NCBI RefSeq assembly: GCF_004167665.1
Contig: NZ_SEWE01000043.1
Location: forward strand, 1-38,456
DNA: 38,456 nt
Origin: Hymenobacter persicinus
GTDB taxonomy: Bacteria; Bacteroidota; Bacteroidia; Cytophagales; Hymenobacteraceae
Direction of reading: 5' to 3'
The notes below the pieces were generated by a model. It searched no databases. It had not been told where the DNA came from and was given only the letters and a program-made list of their open reading frames with translations. How positions within the stretch are numbered: the first letter of the stretch is position 1; every line of letters starts with the position of its first letter. This document shows, in pieces, positions 8,110 to 15,946 of the stretch. The position numbers were made by a program, and so were the translations under genes.

Positions 8110-8628
8110 ATGACCGAAGACCTGATTTACCACAACTCGCGCTGGCGCTACGCCCTGCTCACGGGGGGCAGCGTGGTATTCGTCGTCATGGGTGCCTGGA
8201 TGATTGTGAGCACCGGCAAGTGGCCTATGGGCCTGCTGGCCATAGCTTTCTTCGGTCTGGGCGCGGTGGTGGGCGCCCGGCAGTTTTTCGACACCCGGCC
8301 CCGCCTGCAACTCACCGACGCGGGCATCCTGGACCGCACCCTGGGCGTGGGCCTGATTCCGTGGGCCGACATCACGGGGGCCTACGTGCGCTCCATCAAC
8401 CACGAAAACTTCATTTGCCTACTCCTGCGCGACGAGCAAGCCTACCTCAGCCGCCTGCCCGTGCTCCAGCGCCGCCTGGCCGCGGCCAACGCGGCGCTGG
8501 GCTTTACGCCCGTCTCCGTAAATTTGAGCGGCGTCGACCTGGATGCCGACCAACTGCTGGAGTATATTCTCAAGCAGAGTGCCGCGGCCCAGCTCCCGGA
8601 CCCTGGCTTTCGCCCTTCTACTCCCTAA
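8110..8628 (+). CDS. STM3941-like small membrane protein
   Basis: A 172-residue protein with two N-terminal membrane segments, about residues 17-37 (YALLTGGSVVFVVMGAWMIV) and 43-63. A soluble C-terminal domain follows with the pattern RPRLQLTDAGILDRTLGVG, then IPWADITGAYV. This resembles the STM3941 family of unknown function, whose C-terminal part looks like a PH-type beta domain facing the cytoplasm. The ATG at 8110 was chosen because it lies directly before the first hydrophobic part. An alternative in-frame start at 8077 would overlap hslV. It follows hslV by 16 bases and is probably cotranscribed, but no functional link is known. Confidence 0.8.
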   Translation: MTEDLIYHNSRWRYALLTGGSVVFVVMGAWMIVSTGKWPMGLLAIAFFGLGAVVGARQFFDTRPRLQLTDAGILDRTLGVGLIPWADITGAYVRSINHENFICLLLRDEQAYLSRLPVLQRRLAAANAALGFTPVSVNLSGVDLDADQLLEYILKQSAAAQLPDPGFRPSTP

Positions 8629-8776
8629 CCAAGCCCCCGGTCCCGGGCGGTTTTTGTGAGCAACCCAGCCGCTGTTGTGCGCTGCTCAGAATCTTCGCCG
8701 TACGGCTTTCGTATTGAACGATTCCCGGTTGCCCTTTGATTGTACACCGCATACCCACATACTGAACCCCGATTCG

Positions 8777-9748
8777 ATGAACGTAACGAACTTCCTCAAG
8801 CACCACTACCGCCACTTCAACGCCGCGGCCCTCATTGACGCCGCCGAAGGCTACAACAAGCACCTCGCGGAAGGTGGCAAGATGATGATTACGCTGGCCG
8901 GCGCCATGAGCACCGCCGAAATGGGCATTCAGCTGGCCGAGCTCATTCGCCAGGATAAAGTCCAGATCATCAGCTGCACGGGTGCCAACCTGGAAGAGGA
9001 TATCTTCAACCTCGTGGCCCACGACTTCTACGAGCGGGTGCCCAACTACCGCGACCTGACCCCCGCCGATGAGCAGGGCCTGCTGGAGCGCCACATGAAC
9101 CGCGTGACCGATACCTGCATCCCGGAAGAAGAGGCCATGCGCCGCCTCGAGCACTCGGTGCTCAAGTTCTGGGAGAAAGCCGACAAGGCTGGGGAGCAGT
9201 ATTTCCCCCACGAGTTTTTCTATCAGATCCTCAAGTCGGGCGAGCTGGAGCAGTACTACCAGATTGACCCCAAAGACTCCTGGATGCTGGCCGCCGCCGA
9301 GAAAAACCTGCCTATCATCTGCCCGGGCTGGGAAGACTCCACGCTGGGCAACATCTTCGCCGGTCACGTCATCAGCGGCGACATCAAGAACGTGCACACC
9401 GTGCGCACCGGCATCGAGTACATGATTTACCTGGCCGACTGGTACACGAAGCAGGCTACCGAGGAAAGCAAGGTAGGCTTCTTCCAGATTGGCGGCGGCA
9501 TTGCTGGCGACTTCCCCATCTGCGTGGTGCCCATGCTGCACCAGGACCTGGGCCGCACCTCGGTGCCGCTGTGGGGCTACTTCTGCCAGATTTCGGACTC
9601 CACCACCTCCTACGGCTCCTACTCCGGCGCCGTGCCCAACGAGAAAATCACCTGGGGCAAGCTGGGCCAGGACACGCCCAAGTTTATCATTGAGTCGGAC
9701 GCCACCATCGTGGCTCCGCTGGTGTTTGCCATGGTGCTGGGCCAATAA
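8777..9748 (+). CDS. Deoxyhypusine synthase family protein (bacterial homologue)
   Basis: A 323-residue NAD-dependent aminobutyl-transferase homologue. The ATG at 8777 is preferred to an in-frame start at 8675 whose extra 34 residues look non-coding. Family features are MITLAGAMSTAEMG near residue 36, SCTGANLEED, FFQIGGGIAGDFP, YGSYSGAVPNEKITWGKLG with the catalytic Lys at 295, and a C-terminal SDATIVAPLVFAM. In eukaryotes and archaea deoxyhypusine synthase modifies eIF5A, a target that bacteria lack. Bacterial homologues are thought to act in polyamine synthesis, for example as homospermidine synthase-like enzymes, or on unknown acceptors. Active-site conservation suggests a live enzyme. The neighbours (a membrane glycosyltransferase and an STM3941 protein) do not reveal its substrate. 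Confidence 0.9.
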   Translation: MNVTNFLKHHYRHFNAAALIDAAEGYNKHLAEGGKMMITLAGAMSTAEMGIQLAELIRQDKVQIISCTGANLEEDIFNLVAHDFYERVPNYRDLTPADEQGLLERHMNRVTDTCIPEEEAMRRLEHSVLKFWEKADKAGEQYFPHEFFYQILKSGELEQYYQIDPKDSWMLAAAEKNLPIICPGWEDSTLGNIFAGHVISGDIKNVHTVRTGIEYMIYLADWYTKQATEESKVGFFQIGGGIAGDFPICVVPMLHQDLGRTSVPLWGYFCQISDSTTSYGSYSGAVPNEKITWGKLGQDTPKFIIESDATIVAPLVFAMVLGQ

Positions 9749-9769
9749 GCCTTCGGAAACTCCCGCTGA

Positions 9770-11473
9770 ATGTCCTCATTCCGACTTTCCTACCACGGCC
9801 GCTTCCTTCTGGGAGCGGCCGTGCTGCTTATAGCCGCCGTCGGTGCCATTGCCTACCTGGTCTCTTCTTACGCCGCCCTGCAAAGCTGGTACCTGGGCCT
9901 GAATAGCTGCTTTTACCGGGTGGAGTCCTGGCCGACGCAGTTCTTTACGCCCGCCGTCAAGGCCCAGGGCAACCTGCTCTGCGCGCTGGCCCTGGGGCTG
10001 TGCACCCTGGGGCTGGCCTACTTGGCTTACCGCTGGCGCCAGGCCCCGACTGCGCCGCTGGCCGCTCCGCCGAGCTGGCTGCGGCGGGCCGATGCGCTGT
10101 ACCTGCTGCCGGTGCTGGCCACGGCCAGCGGCCTGTGGTGGTGGGGGCAGGCGGCCGTGGTGCCCGGCACCGACGAAGTGTTTTCGGCGCTGTACTGCGC
10201 CCGGCTGCCCGCCTTTCAGACCGTGGCCTACTACATGCTGCCCAACAACCACCTGCTGTTCAACCTGCTCAACGGTGGGCTCTTCGGCGGCGCCGACAAC
10301 CTCGTGGCCACCGGCCGGCTGCTGTCGGGCGTGGCTTACCTGGTGACGGTGGCGGCGGCCTACGGCTGGTTTCGGCAGCTGACCGAACACCGCCTGCTGG
10401 CCGCGCTGGTGGCCCTGACCGTAGCGCTGCAGTTTCCGCTCTGGGGCTTCGGGTTTCAGGCCCGCGGCTATGCCCTGTACGCGCTGGCGCACTGGGGCGC
10501 CTTTATCGGGCTCTTTGGCTACCTGCAATACCGCCGCGGGGGCTGGCTGCTGCTCAACGCCGTGAGCTGCGCGGCGGGCTACGCAGTGGTGCCCACATTC
10601 CTGTATTTTCACCTCGGCCAACTCGCTTTCGGGGTTGTGTATCAGCTGCTGCGCCGGGAACTGGACTGGCGCTTCTGGCGCTACCAGGCCGCGGCGCTGG
10701 TCGCAGTGTTTTTGTTCTACCTGCCCGCGCTCAGCTTTTCGGGGCTGGCCGCGCTGACCAGCAACGAGTACGTGCGCCCCAAAAGCGCGACGCTCGGCGG
10801 GTTTCTGCCCTCGTTCGGCCAGGATCTGCAGGGCTACGTGACTTACTGCTTCTCCCGGGTGAAAGTGCTGGGCGTGCAGCTGAGCTACGTGCTGGCCTTG
10901 CTGCCCCTGCTGCTGCGGGCCAAGCGCAATACCATCTGGTTTGCCTACGGTCTGTTTTACGCCCTGTTGCTGCTGGTGCTGGTGCTGCTGATGATAGGAA
11001 TGCGCCGCAGCACCAACCAGCGCAACCTGATCGGGCACTGCAGCTTGGCGCAGGCGCTGGTGCCCGCTACGCTTTACTGGCTGCTGAGCCGGCTGCCCGC
11101 CCACTGGCGCGCGGCGCGTTGGCAGCTGGGCGTCACGGCGGGCCTGCTGCTGATTCTGGGGCTGAAGTTTGCCAAGACCAACCCCATTGCCAAGGCCGAG
11201 GACCTCTACCTGTTCGACAACACCACCGCCTACCGCGCCATCGAGGACGGGGTGCAGACCATTCCGGCGGGCCGCAGCGTGGCGTTTTCCTGGGAAAGCT
11301 TCAACGCCTACCACGCCGCCCGGCAGCGGGGCCTGCGCTGCTCCCTGCCCTGCGAGCCGGCATCCGCCGACTACTACGTGGTGTATGGCCGGGAAAAGCT
11401 GCCGGTAGCTTTGGCTTCGCAGTATGAACTGGCCAGCACATTCCCTAAGCACCGCATTTACCGGCGCCGGTAG
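9770..11473 (+). CDS. Polytopic membrane protein, probable GT-C fold glycosyltransferase
   Basis: A 567-residue protein with about 11 hydrophobic segments and a short soluble C-terminal tail. The first large external loop contains GTDEVFSALYCARL and then LPNNHLLFNLLNG. This Asp-Glu plus Asn-His pattern is found in lipid-linked-sugar-dependent GT-C transferases of the PMT/ArnT group. Such enzymes move a sugar from a polyprenyl-phosphate donor to a protein, lipid or glycan on the outer face of the cytoplasmic membrane. Donor and acceptor cannot be inferred. The C-terminal GRSVAFSWESFNAYHAARQ region lies after the last membrane helix. It follows the deoxyhypusine synthase homologue by 21 bases and is closed by a strong terminator. 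Family call moderate, membrane topology firm. Confidence 0.75.
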   Translation: MSSFRLSYHGRFLLGAAVLLIAAVGAIAYLVSSYAALQSWYLGLNSCFYRVESWPTQFFTPAVKAQGNLLCALALGLCTLGLAYLAYRWRQAPTAPLAAPPSWLRRADALYLLPVLATASGLWWWGQAAVVPGTDEVFSALYCARLPAFQTVAYYMLPNNHLLFNLLNGGLFGGADNLVATGRLLSGVAYLVTVAAAYGWFRQLTEHRLLAALVALTVALQFPLWGFGFQARGYALYALAHWGAFIGLFGYLQYRRGGWLLLNAVSCAAGYAVVPTFLYFHLGQLAFGVVYQLLRRELDWRFWRYQAAALVAVFLFYLPALSFSGLAALTSNEYVRPKSATLGGFLPSFGQDLQGYVTYCFSRVKVLGVQLSYVLALLPLLLRAKRNTIWFAYGLFYALLLLVLVLLMIGMRRSTNQRNLIGHCSLAQALVPATLYWLLSRLPAHWRAARWQLGVTAGLLLILGLKFAKTNPIAKAEDLYLFDNTTAYRAIEDGVQTIPAGRSVAFSWESFNAYHAARQRGLRCSLPCEPASADYYVVYGREKLPVALASQYELASTFPKHRIYRRR

Positions 11474-11511
11474 AGTTTCCGGCTTGCTTTGTCAGGAAAA
11501 GAGTACCCACG

Positions 11512-11549
11512 AAAAAGCCCGCCGCTGAATCCAGCGGCGGGCTTTTTTT
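11512..11549. terminator. Bidirectional rho-independent terminator between convergent genes
   Basis: An 11-bp perfect stem (11517-11527 with 11532-11542) has a four-base loop, an A tract on the left and seven T on the right. It serves the glycosyltransferase gene on the plus strand and the bPH_1 gene on the minus strand. Confidence 0.92.
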
Positions 11550-11592
11550 AGGATGCCATTTCAGGGTGCTAGAAGCAATCTTAAGTTGAGAT

Positions 11593-11973
11593 CTAGCCCA
11601 GCACGTGTTGAGCCAGTACCTTTTGCAGATCGTAGATATTGACCTGCTTGTTGAATTTGCGCACCACGCTGGGTTGCACCTCGCTGGAAACCCAGATTTT
11701 CAATTCGGCATCCAGGTCCAGGTGGCCCGCCGTTTCGATGCTGAAGCGGGTGATGCTGCGGTAAACCACCGTGAGGTACTCTATTTTCTTCCCCGTCAGC
11801 CCTTGCTTGTCCACCAGGATCAGGCGCTTGTTGGTGAAAATAAACACGTCGCGCATCAGCTTGAAACCAATTTCAATGGCTTCTCCATCGGCCAGCAGCA
11901 TGACGTATTCGCCAGTGAGTTCAGAAGGTTGGGCAACGCCGGCATTGCCGATTAAAGCAGAAAAAAATCCCAT
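11593..11973 (-). CDS. PH domain-containing protein (bPH_1 family)
   Basis: A 126-residue protein that is essentially one bacterial pleckstrin-homology domain of the bPH_1 type. The family signature is clear: MRDVFIFTNKRLILVDKQG, then LTGKKIEYLTVVYRSITRF and SIETAGHLDLDAELKIWVS. The ATG at 11973 (MGFFSALIGNAG) is preferred over an upstream start at 12024 whose residues do not resemble the family. These domains form ring-like oligomers in structural studies, but their biological role is unknown. There is no membrane segment, so it is probably cytoplasmic. The gene is monocistronic and convergent with the glycosyltransferase gene. Confidence 0.88.
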   Translation of the reverse strand: MGFFSALIGNAGVAQPSELTGEYVMLLADGEAIEIGFKLMRDVFIFTNKRLILVDKQGLTGKKIEYLTVVYRSITRFSIETAGHLDLDAELKIWVSSEVQPSVVRKFNKQVNIYDLQKVLAQHVLG

Positions 11974-12093
11974 ACAGGTAGAAATAGGTAAGGTGTATGT
12001 AAGTATAGGCAAACCAGTTGGCACCAGCCACCTCGGCAGGGAAGACAGGTGCTTCGTCTACCACCTGATGCCTCAAACAGCTACCTTGCTGCC

Positions 12094-12432
12094 ATGCCCC
12101 TCGACTCCGCCAGCTTTCTGCACCACACCGACCCCGCCGAGAAAACCACGGTCTACACCCGCGTTGCCGATGGGGACGTGACGGAGGTTCCCGCCCTGCT
12201 CATTGCCCAAACCCAGTGGCAGAAGCTCTTTATTACCCTAGAAAAGCCCCGCCGCTACCTCACGCACACCCGGCCCCCCGATTCGGCTGACGAGGACGAG
12301 CTCGAAATTGACTTCGTGCAGGATTATGAGGAGGTGGAAGCACTGATGGAGGATGCCGGCCTCGACGGCCTCCACGACGGGGAGCGGGGCATGCTCTACC
12401 ACAACCTGCTGTTTCTGCTGATGAATCCCTAA
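12094..12432 (+). CDS. Hypothetical acidic protein
   Basis: A 112-residue soluble protein with no family I recognise. It is strongly acidic in the second half (DSADEDELEIDFVQDYEEVE), has no signal peptide or membrane segment, and ends in a hydrophobic stretch (YHNLLFLLMNP). The ATG at 12094 is preferred to an in-frame start at 12049 because a promoter-like TACCTTG lies at 12082-12088, which would put the transcription start near the ATG. It stands alone, followed by the convergent amidase gene 22 bases later. Confidence 0.7.
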   Translation: MPLDSASFLHHTDPAEKTTVYTRVADGDVTEVPALLIAQTQWQKLFITLEKPRRYLTHTRPPDSADEDELEIDFVQDYEEVEALMEDAGLDGLHDGERGMLYHNLLFLLMNP

Positions 12433-12454
12433 GCCATGGAGGCCCGTCAGGCGT

Positions 12455-13609
12455 CTACTGTTTGCCCCGGTAATCGGCAATGACACCCTCGGCAATCCAG
12501 TTGGCCAGGGCTTGGCGGTTGTCGGCCACCACGAAGCGGCGCTGGTCCCGGTCGTTGCGGATGTTGCCCAGCTCCATGAACACGGCCGGGGCGTGGCTGT
12601 TGCGCACCTCGTAGAGCGTGCTGCGCTCCGTCACGGTGCCCGCGTAGGGGCGGTTGGGCTGGGCCTGGCGGTAGCGGTTGGTGAACACCTTGTGAATGTT
12701 CTTGGCCAGGCGCAGGCCCGGGGCGCTGCCGGCGTGGTGGTAGAAGAACACGTCGGTGGTCTGGCCCGCGCTGCGGCTGTCGACGTGCAACGCCAGCAGG
12801 CGCTGGTAGGCCCGGCCGTGGCGGGCGTGCAGCTTGTTGACCTGGGCAATACGCTGGCGCAGGCGCTGCACCTGACTCAGCGGAATGCGCAGCTGCGGAT
12901 ACTGCACCTCGTCGTAGTCCATGGGCAGCACGTTCTCGTCGCGGATACCATCATTGGGGTCCTGCACCATCACGTACACCGTGGCCCCGTGCTCGAGCAG
13001 CACCCGGGCCAGGCGCACGGTCACATCGTAGGCGTACTCGTCCTCGGCCAGCTGAAAGGAGCCGTACTGGCCGATGGCGCCCGGGTCGGGGCCGCCGTGC
13101 CCGGAGGAAAGGTAGAACACCGCGCCCCGCAGCGTACCGTAGCGGGCTGCGGGCGCCCCGTAGCGCGGCCCAAACAGCGCGCTTTTGCTGATGGGGCCCT
13201 TGCCGACGACTTCTGGAACTGCCGCCGCGCGGGCAGTACGGGCCGGAGCCTTGCGGGCGGCGCCGGCTGGGGGCAGCCGGTAGGTGCGGCCCGTAATCAG
13301 GCCCTGGCGGCGGGTCAGATGGGCTGTGTTCAGCTCCCGAAAGGCGGCCCCGTACTGGGCCGGGTTCAGGCCGTGGCGCGAGAGCAGGGTTTCCACCCCG
13401 TCGCCGCTCCGGGCTTTCACGCGGCGGTAGGTTACTTGAGCAAAGGCCTGCACCGAAAGCAGGCAGCCCAGCACAAAAAGAGTAGTGATTCGCAAAAGGC
13501 AAAAGAAACGGGCAGCGGGACGGCGGCCAACCCTGGCCACGCGCGGACTGCGGTACACAAGCGGGAGCAGCCTGCATACGCAGCGCCGCCGACCCCTGCC
13601 ATACGGCAC
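12455..13609 (-). CDS. Secreted N-acetylmuramoyl-L-alanine amidase (Amidase_3) with LysM-like N-terminus
   Basis: A cell-wall hydrolase cutting the bond between MurNAc and L-Ala in peptidoglycan. The amidase domain shows LSSGHGGPDPGAIG (zinc His), the Glu in LAEDEYAYD, LALHVDSRS (second zinc His) and VFMELGNIRND (catalytic Glu), so the zinc site looks complete. Before it comes a LysM-like segment (RSGDGVETLLSRHGL, then TGRTYRLPP) and an Ala/Arg linker. The ORF opens at 13609. The real signal peptide begins around LLRITTLFVLGCLL, so a TTG start at 13495 giving a protein of about 346 residues is plausible. The extra 38 Arg-rich residues at the front look unlike an exported protein. It would act in the periplasm, probably in cell division or wall turnover. 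Confidence 0.88.
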   Translation of the reverse strand: MPYGRGRRRCVCRLLPLVYRSPRVARVGRRPAARFFCLLRITTLFVLGCLLSVQAFAQVTYRRVKARSGDGVETLLSRHGLNPAQYGAAFRELNTAHLTRRQGLITGRTYRLPPAGAARKAPARTARAAAVPEVVGKGPISKSALFGPRYGAPAARYGTLRGAVFYLSSGHGGPDPGAIGQYGSFQLAEDEYAYDVTVRLARVLLEHGATVYVMVQDPNDGIRDENVLPMDYDEVQYPQLRIPLSQVQRLRQRIAQVNKLHARHGRAYQRLLALHVDSRSAGQTTDVFFYHHAGSAPGLRLAKNIHKVFTNRYRQAQPNRPYAGTVTERSTLYEVRNSHAPAVFMELGNIRNDRDQRRFVVADNRQALANWIAEGVIADYRGKQ

Positions 13610-13753
13610 TGCAAAGGAGGGGGTAAATCTTTAGAATAGGGAATATGAAGCGGAAAGAAGCGTGCTGGCTGCTGCTCCCGCCCAAAATCCCCGCGGCTAC
13701 CCCGCTAGGACTGGCCAAAGTAGCGGTCCGGCCGAAAGGGCTGTCAATAAAAT

Positions 13754-13784
13754 GGCCCGCTGCCACTGGCAGCGGGCCTTTTTT
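13754..13784. terminator. Strong hairpin terminator downstream of the secreted protein gene
   Basis: GGCCCGCTGCC (13754-13764) pairs perfectly with GGCAGCGGGCC (13768-13778) around a three-base loop, with T's at 13779-13784 on the plus strand. The left flank is A/T-rich, so it can also stop minus-strand transcription from the gene ending at 13805. Confidence 0.85.
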
Positions 13785-13804
13785 CTACTACGTGTCCGCG
13801 CGGC

Positions 13805-14737
13805 TTAGCGAATCGTGACTGACTCGCCGAAGCCGTTGCGGCCCACGGCCGTCACGTCGTCCAGGCTCAGGGCGCGGCCCTTGGGCGTGCAGTTTTCGTT
13901 TTGCATTTCCGGCAGCTTGGCCAGAACCTCGGCCGGCCGGGTTTCATCAGCCACGTTGCCGTCACCGGTTGGTAGCCCGGTGGCGGCACCCAGGGCGCGC
14001 AGGGCCACCATCTTACTTTTCTTGGCCACTACTGCCTTCGCCACGGCGGCAGGAGCCATCTTCTCGGCTACCGTTGACTCAAGCACGCGGTTGTTGAGCT
14101 TGATTTTTGGCGAGGTGTATACTACCGCCGACTCGTAAATCGGCATGTCCTTCACGCTCTTCGAGTACTCGTCGTACTTGGTTTCGTAGCCTTTGATTTT
14201 CCACATGCCAATTTCGTAGTACACCACGCTGCCCTTGTGCGTGGCCGGGTCGAGGTTGGTGTACTTCAGCACGTTGAACGAAGGGTTGTCCACGTCCACG
14301 ATGTAGTCGCTGTCGAAGCGGGTGGCGCGCTGCTCGTTGTAGTCCTGCAGCAGGTTCGACTTGGTGACGATGCCGTAGCCCCGCTCGGCATACTTGTCGC
14401 GCAGCGCCTCCAGGCCCACGCCCTCGTAAAGCGTCTTATTGTCGCGGTACTCGAGCACGAACTTGCCGTTCTGGTCGTAGGAGCCCGCCACCACCGAAAT
14501 GCGGAGCTGGTCGGCCTTGTCCAGCACGGGGAAATAGGGGTAGATAATGCTGACCTCATCCACGCCGTAGCAGTCGATTTCGCTGACCAGCTTGCCATTC
14601 ATGTAAAAGCCGGCATAGGTGGGTTTGGCGGCGGCGGTAGCCGGCGCTTTGGCAGCCGGCGCCGCTTTCTTAGCCTGGCCGAACGCGGTGGCACTGAGCA
14701 GGAGGGTCAGGGCCGTAAGGGGTAAAAAGTGCTTCAT
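13805..14737 (-). CDS. Secreted protein of unknown function
   Basis: A 310-residue protein with a signal peptide (MKHFLPLTALTLLLSATAFG, cleavage likely before QA), then an Ala/Lys/Pro-rich stretch to about residue 38. A mature region rich in aromatic and charged residues follows. Recognisable pieces are TYAGFYMNGKLVSEIDCYGV, VLEYRDNKTLYEGVGLEAL and VVYYEIGMWKIKGYETKYDE. I do not recognise the family. It has no catalytic signature, no membrane segment after the signal and no type IX C-terminal sorting signal that I can see. It is probably periplasmic. It is monocistronic, closed by the hairpin at 13754-13784. A possible minus-strand -7 box (TATTTCTG) lies about 40 bases before the start. Confidence 0.8.
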   Translation of the reverse strand: MKHFLPLTALTLLLSATAFGQAKKAAPAAKAPATAAAKPTYAGFYMNGKLVSEIDCYGVDEVSIIYPYFPVLDKADQLRISVVAGSYDQNGKFVLEYRDNKTLYEGVGLEALRDKYAERGYGIVTKSNLLQDYNEQRATRFDSDYIVDVDNPSFNVLKYTNLDPATHKGSVVYYEIGMWKIKGYETKYDEYSKSVKDMPIYESAVVYTSPKIKLNNRVLESTVAEKMAPAAVAKAVVAKKSKMVALRALGAATGLPTGDGNVADETRPAEVLAKLPEMQNENCTPKGRALSLDDVTAVGRNGFGESVTIR

Positions 14738-14949
14738 GTAAGCGTAATAAATGGGTTAAGTAAGGTCCCTACTTTCAGAAATAGAACTCTAGCCGCTGTT
14801 TCGGGAATCTTCCGGCATAATAATGAAACAGAAAGGTGGACGGGCAGCCCTTCCGGTGGAGCTTGGAAAACAAACATAGTACAACCAACATGGATAAAAA
14901 ATACCCTCAACGGGCGCGCTAACACTTTTTTAGCAATCGGCTATAAACA

Positions 14950-14984
14950 CCGAATGCCCGACCTGAGGCAGGGCGGGCATTCGG
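14950..14984. repeat. REP-like extended palindrome
   Basis: An 11-bp perfect inverted repeat (14950-14960 with 14974-14984) encloses a second one, CCTG-AGG-CAGG at 14962-14972, so nearly all 35 bases can pair. No T tract follows on either strand. It lies between the small ORF at 15006 and the promoter region of the secreted protein gene. Confidence 0.75.
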
Positions 14985-15005
14985 TAGGAGTGGGTGGATA
15001 ACGGG

Positions 15006-15179
15006 TCAGACCACCTTCCGGTCCTTGTTGTACATGTCGAGGTTTTGGCGGATGGCGGCCAGCACCGCTGCGTAACGGCGCCGGGCTTCCTCGTGGGCTT
15101 CCAACTGGCGCAGATGCGTCGCGATGAGCTCACAAAACTCCTCGCGGGAGAAGCGTGGTTTGACGGACAGGTTGGACAC
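15006..15179 (-). CDS. Small hypothetical protein (57 residues), coding character good, start uncertain
   Basis: The minus strand from 15179 to the TGA at 15006-15008 reads as a compact amphipathic helical protein, MSNLSVKPRFSREEFCELI followed by ATHLRQLEAHEEARRRYAAV and LAAIRQNLDMYNKDRKVV. The composition, with alternating charged and hydrophobic residues and no rare runs, looks much more like coding sequence than the other frames here. GTG at 15179 is the only standard start after an in-frame stop about 60 bases upstream. No ribosome-binding site is seen, which is normal in this group. I recognise no family. It might bind nucleic acid or another protein through the helical segment, but that is only a guess. 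Confidence 0.5.
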   Translation of the reverse strand: MSNLSVKPRFSREEFCELIATHLRQLEAHEEARRRYAAVLAAIRQNLDMYNKDRKVV

Positions 15180-15312
15180 GTTGCGAAGGGTGAAGGCGGG
15201 AGTAAACAGTCGGCTTGGGACACTAATACTACGCAGGTTTTAACGAAAAAGGCCACCCGATTTCGGGGGCCCGCCGCCCGCTCTGGCTGAATGACGGCCC
15301 AGGCTCTGCAAA

Positions 15313-15351
15313 CGGCCCCGGCCTCCCCAGAATATGTGAGGACCGGGGCCG
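15313..15351 (-). terminator. Possible weak terminator after the cytochrome-b-like gene
   Basis: CGGCCCCGG (15313-15321) pairs with CCGGGGCCG (15343-15351), with a further inner CCTC/GAGG pairing. On the minus strand it follows the stop at 15381 by about 30 bases, but only a short TTTG follows the stem. Confidence 0.4.
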
Positions 15352-15380
15352 CAGTTGGGCCGTAGTGCCGAGCTTGGTAG

Positions 15381-15845
15381 TTAGAAGCGGAACAGGGGAC
15401 GCGCCGGGTTCCAGATGCCCCACGGAATCATGAGCAGCACCAGAATCAGGGCGACCAGAAACCAGGTGAAGGCCTTTTTATGCTTCAGCACGGGGTCCGT
15501 AGCTTTTTTCGACAGCGTGCGGCCCACCTGGGCGGCAATAACGGCCAGCACCATGGCGGCAATGTGCTCGACGCCCCAAAACCGGCCAATCGGGTCTTTC
15601 ATGACGGCGCCTCCGGCCGTTTCGAAGGCCTTCACGCCAAACGGGCTCAGCCCGAAGTAGAGAATCAGGCCCAGCAGCAGCTGCAGGTGCATGGAGCCCA
15701 CGAAGGCGGCGCCCATGCCGTTGTCGGCGCCCACGTAGGGCTTGCGGCCCTGCCAGCCGCTGAAGGCGCGGAAAATGGCAATCAGGCCGAAAACCAGCAC
15801 GAGCCAGCGGGACCAGGAGTGAAGGGCAAGTACAACTGAGTACAT
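15381..15845 (-). CDS. Cytochrome-b-like four-helix membrane protein
   Basis: A 154-residue polytopic protein with four hydrophobic segments, about residues 4-27, 48-70, 92-110 and 124-145. A His lies at or near each of the first three: H9 (LHSWSRWLVL), H53 (SMHLQLLLGL) and H94 (GVEHIAAMVL). This is the pattern of small b-type cytochrome-like proteins seen in Bacteroidota, often annotated simply as cytochrome B. The histidines could ligate haem in the membrane, but no partner redox gene is adjacent. A perfect -7 box (TACTTTTG on the minus strand, 15872-15879) lies before it, and a large inverted repeat sits directly upstream of that box. Confidence 0.75.
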   Translation of the reverse strand: MYSVVLALHSWSRWLVLVFGLIAIFRAFSGWQGRKPYVGADNGMGAAFVGSMHLQLLLGLILYFGLSPFGVKAFETAGGAVMKDPIGRFWGVEHIAAMVLAVIAAQVGRTLSKKATDPVLKHKKAFTWFLVALILVLLMIPWGIWNPARPLFRF

Positions 15846-15871
15846 AGGGAAGGGAGTTGGTGGTTGAGCGG

Positions 15872-15879
15872 CAAAAGTA
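15872..15879 (-). promoter_or_regulatory. -7 box of the cytochrome-b-like gene
   Basis: The minus strand reads TACTTTTG, a perfect TAnnTTTG, 26 bases before the ATG at 15845. The -33 region, where TTTG would be expected, is instead occupied by the inverted repeat at 15883-15939. Confidence 0.6.
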
Positions 15880-15882
15880 GCG

Positions 15883-15939
15883 GTTCGTTGTCAGTTGTCA
15901 GTTGTTCGCTCGTTCAACAACTGACAACTGACAACGAAC
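15883..15939. repeat. 24-bp perfect inverted repeat built from heptamer repeats
   Basis: Arm 1 (15883-15906) and arm 2 (15916-15939) are perfectly complementary over 24 bases with a nine-base loop. Each arm contains two tandem copies of a heptamer (AACTGAC in arm 2), so direct and inverted repeats are combined. It fills the space between the 2H phosphoesterase stop (15947) and the -7 box of the next gene (15872-15879). Confidence 0.92.
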
Positions 15940-15946
15940 AACAAGC

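Noticed and set aside
5124..8111. 995-residue minus-strand frame opposite the S9 peptidase and hslV
   Set aside because: It is caused by codon bias in GC-rich genes. Both sense genes are complete with catalytic residues.
9776..11452. Long minus-strand frame opposite the glycosyltransferase
   Set aside because: Gln/Val/Gly-rich with no hydrophobic pattern, while the sense frame has membrane segments.
14930..15256. 108-residue minus-strand ORF
   Set aside because: Composition (Ser, Cys, Trp, Pro, Thr) looks random, and the overlapping smaller frame at 15006-15179 is far more protein-like.
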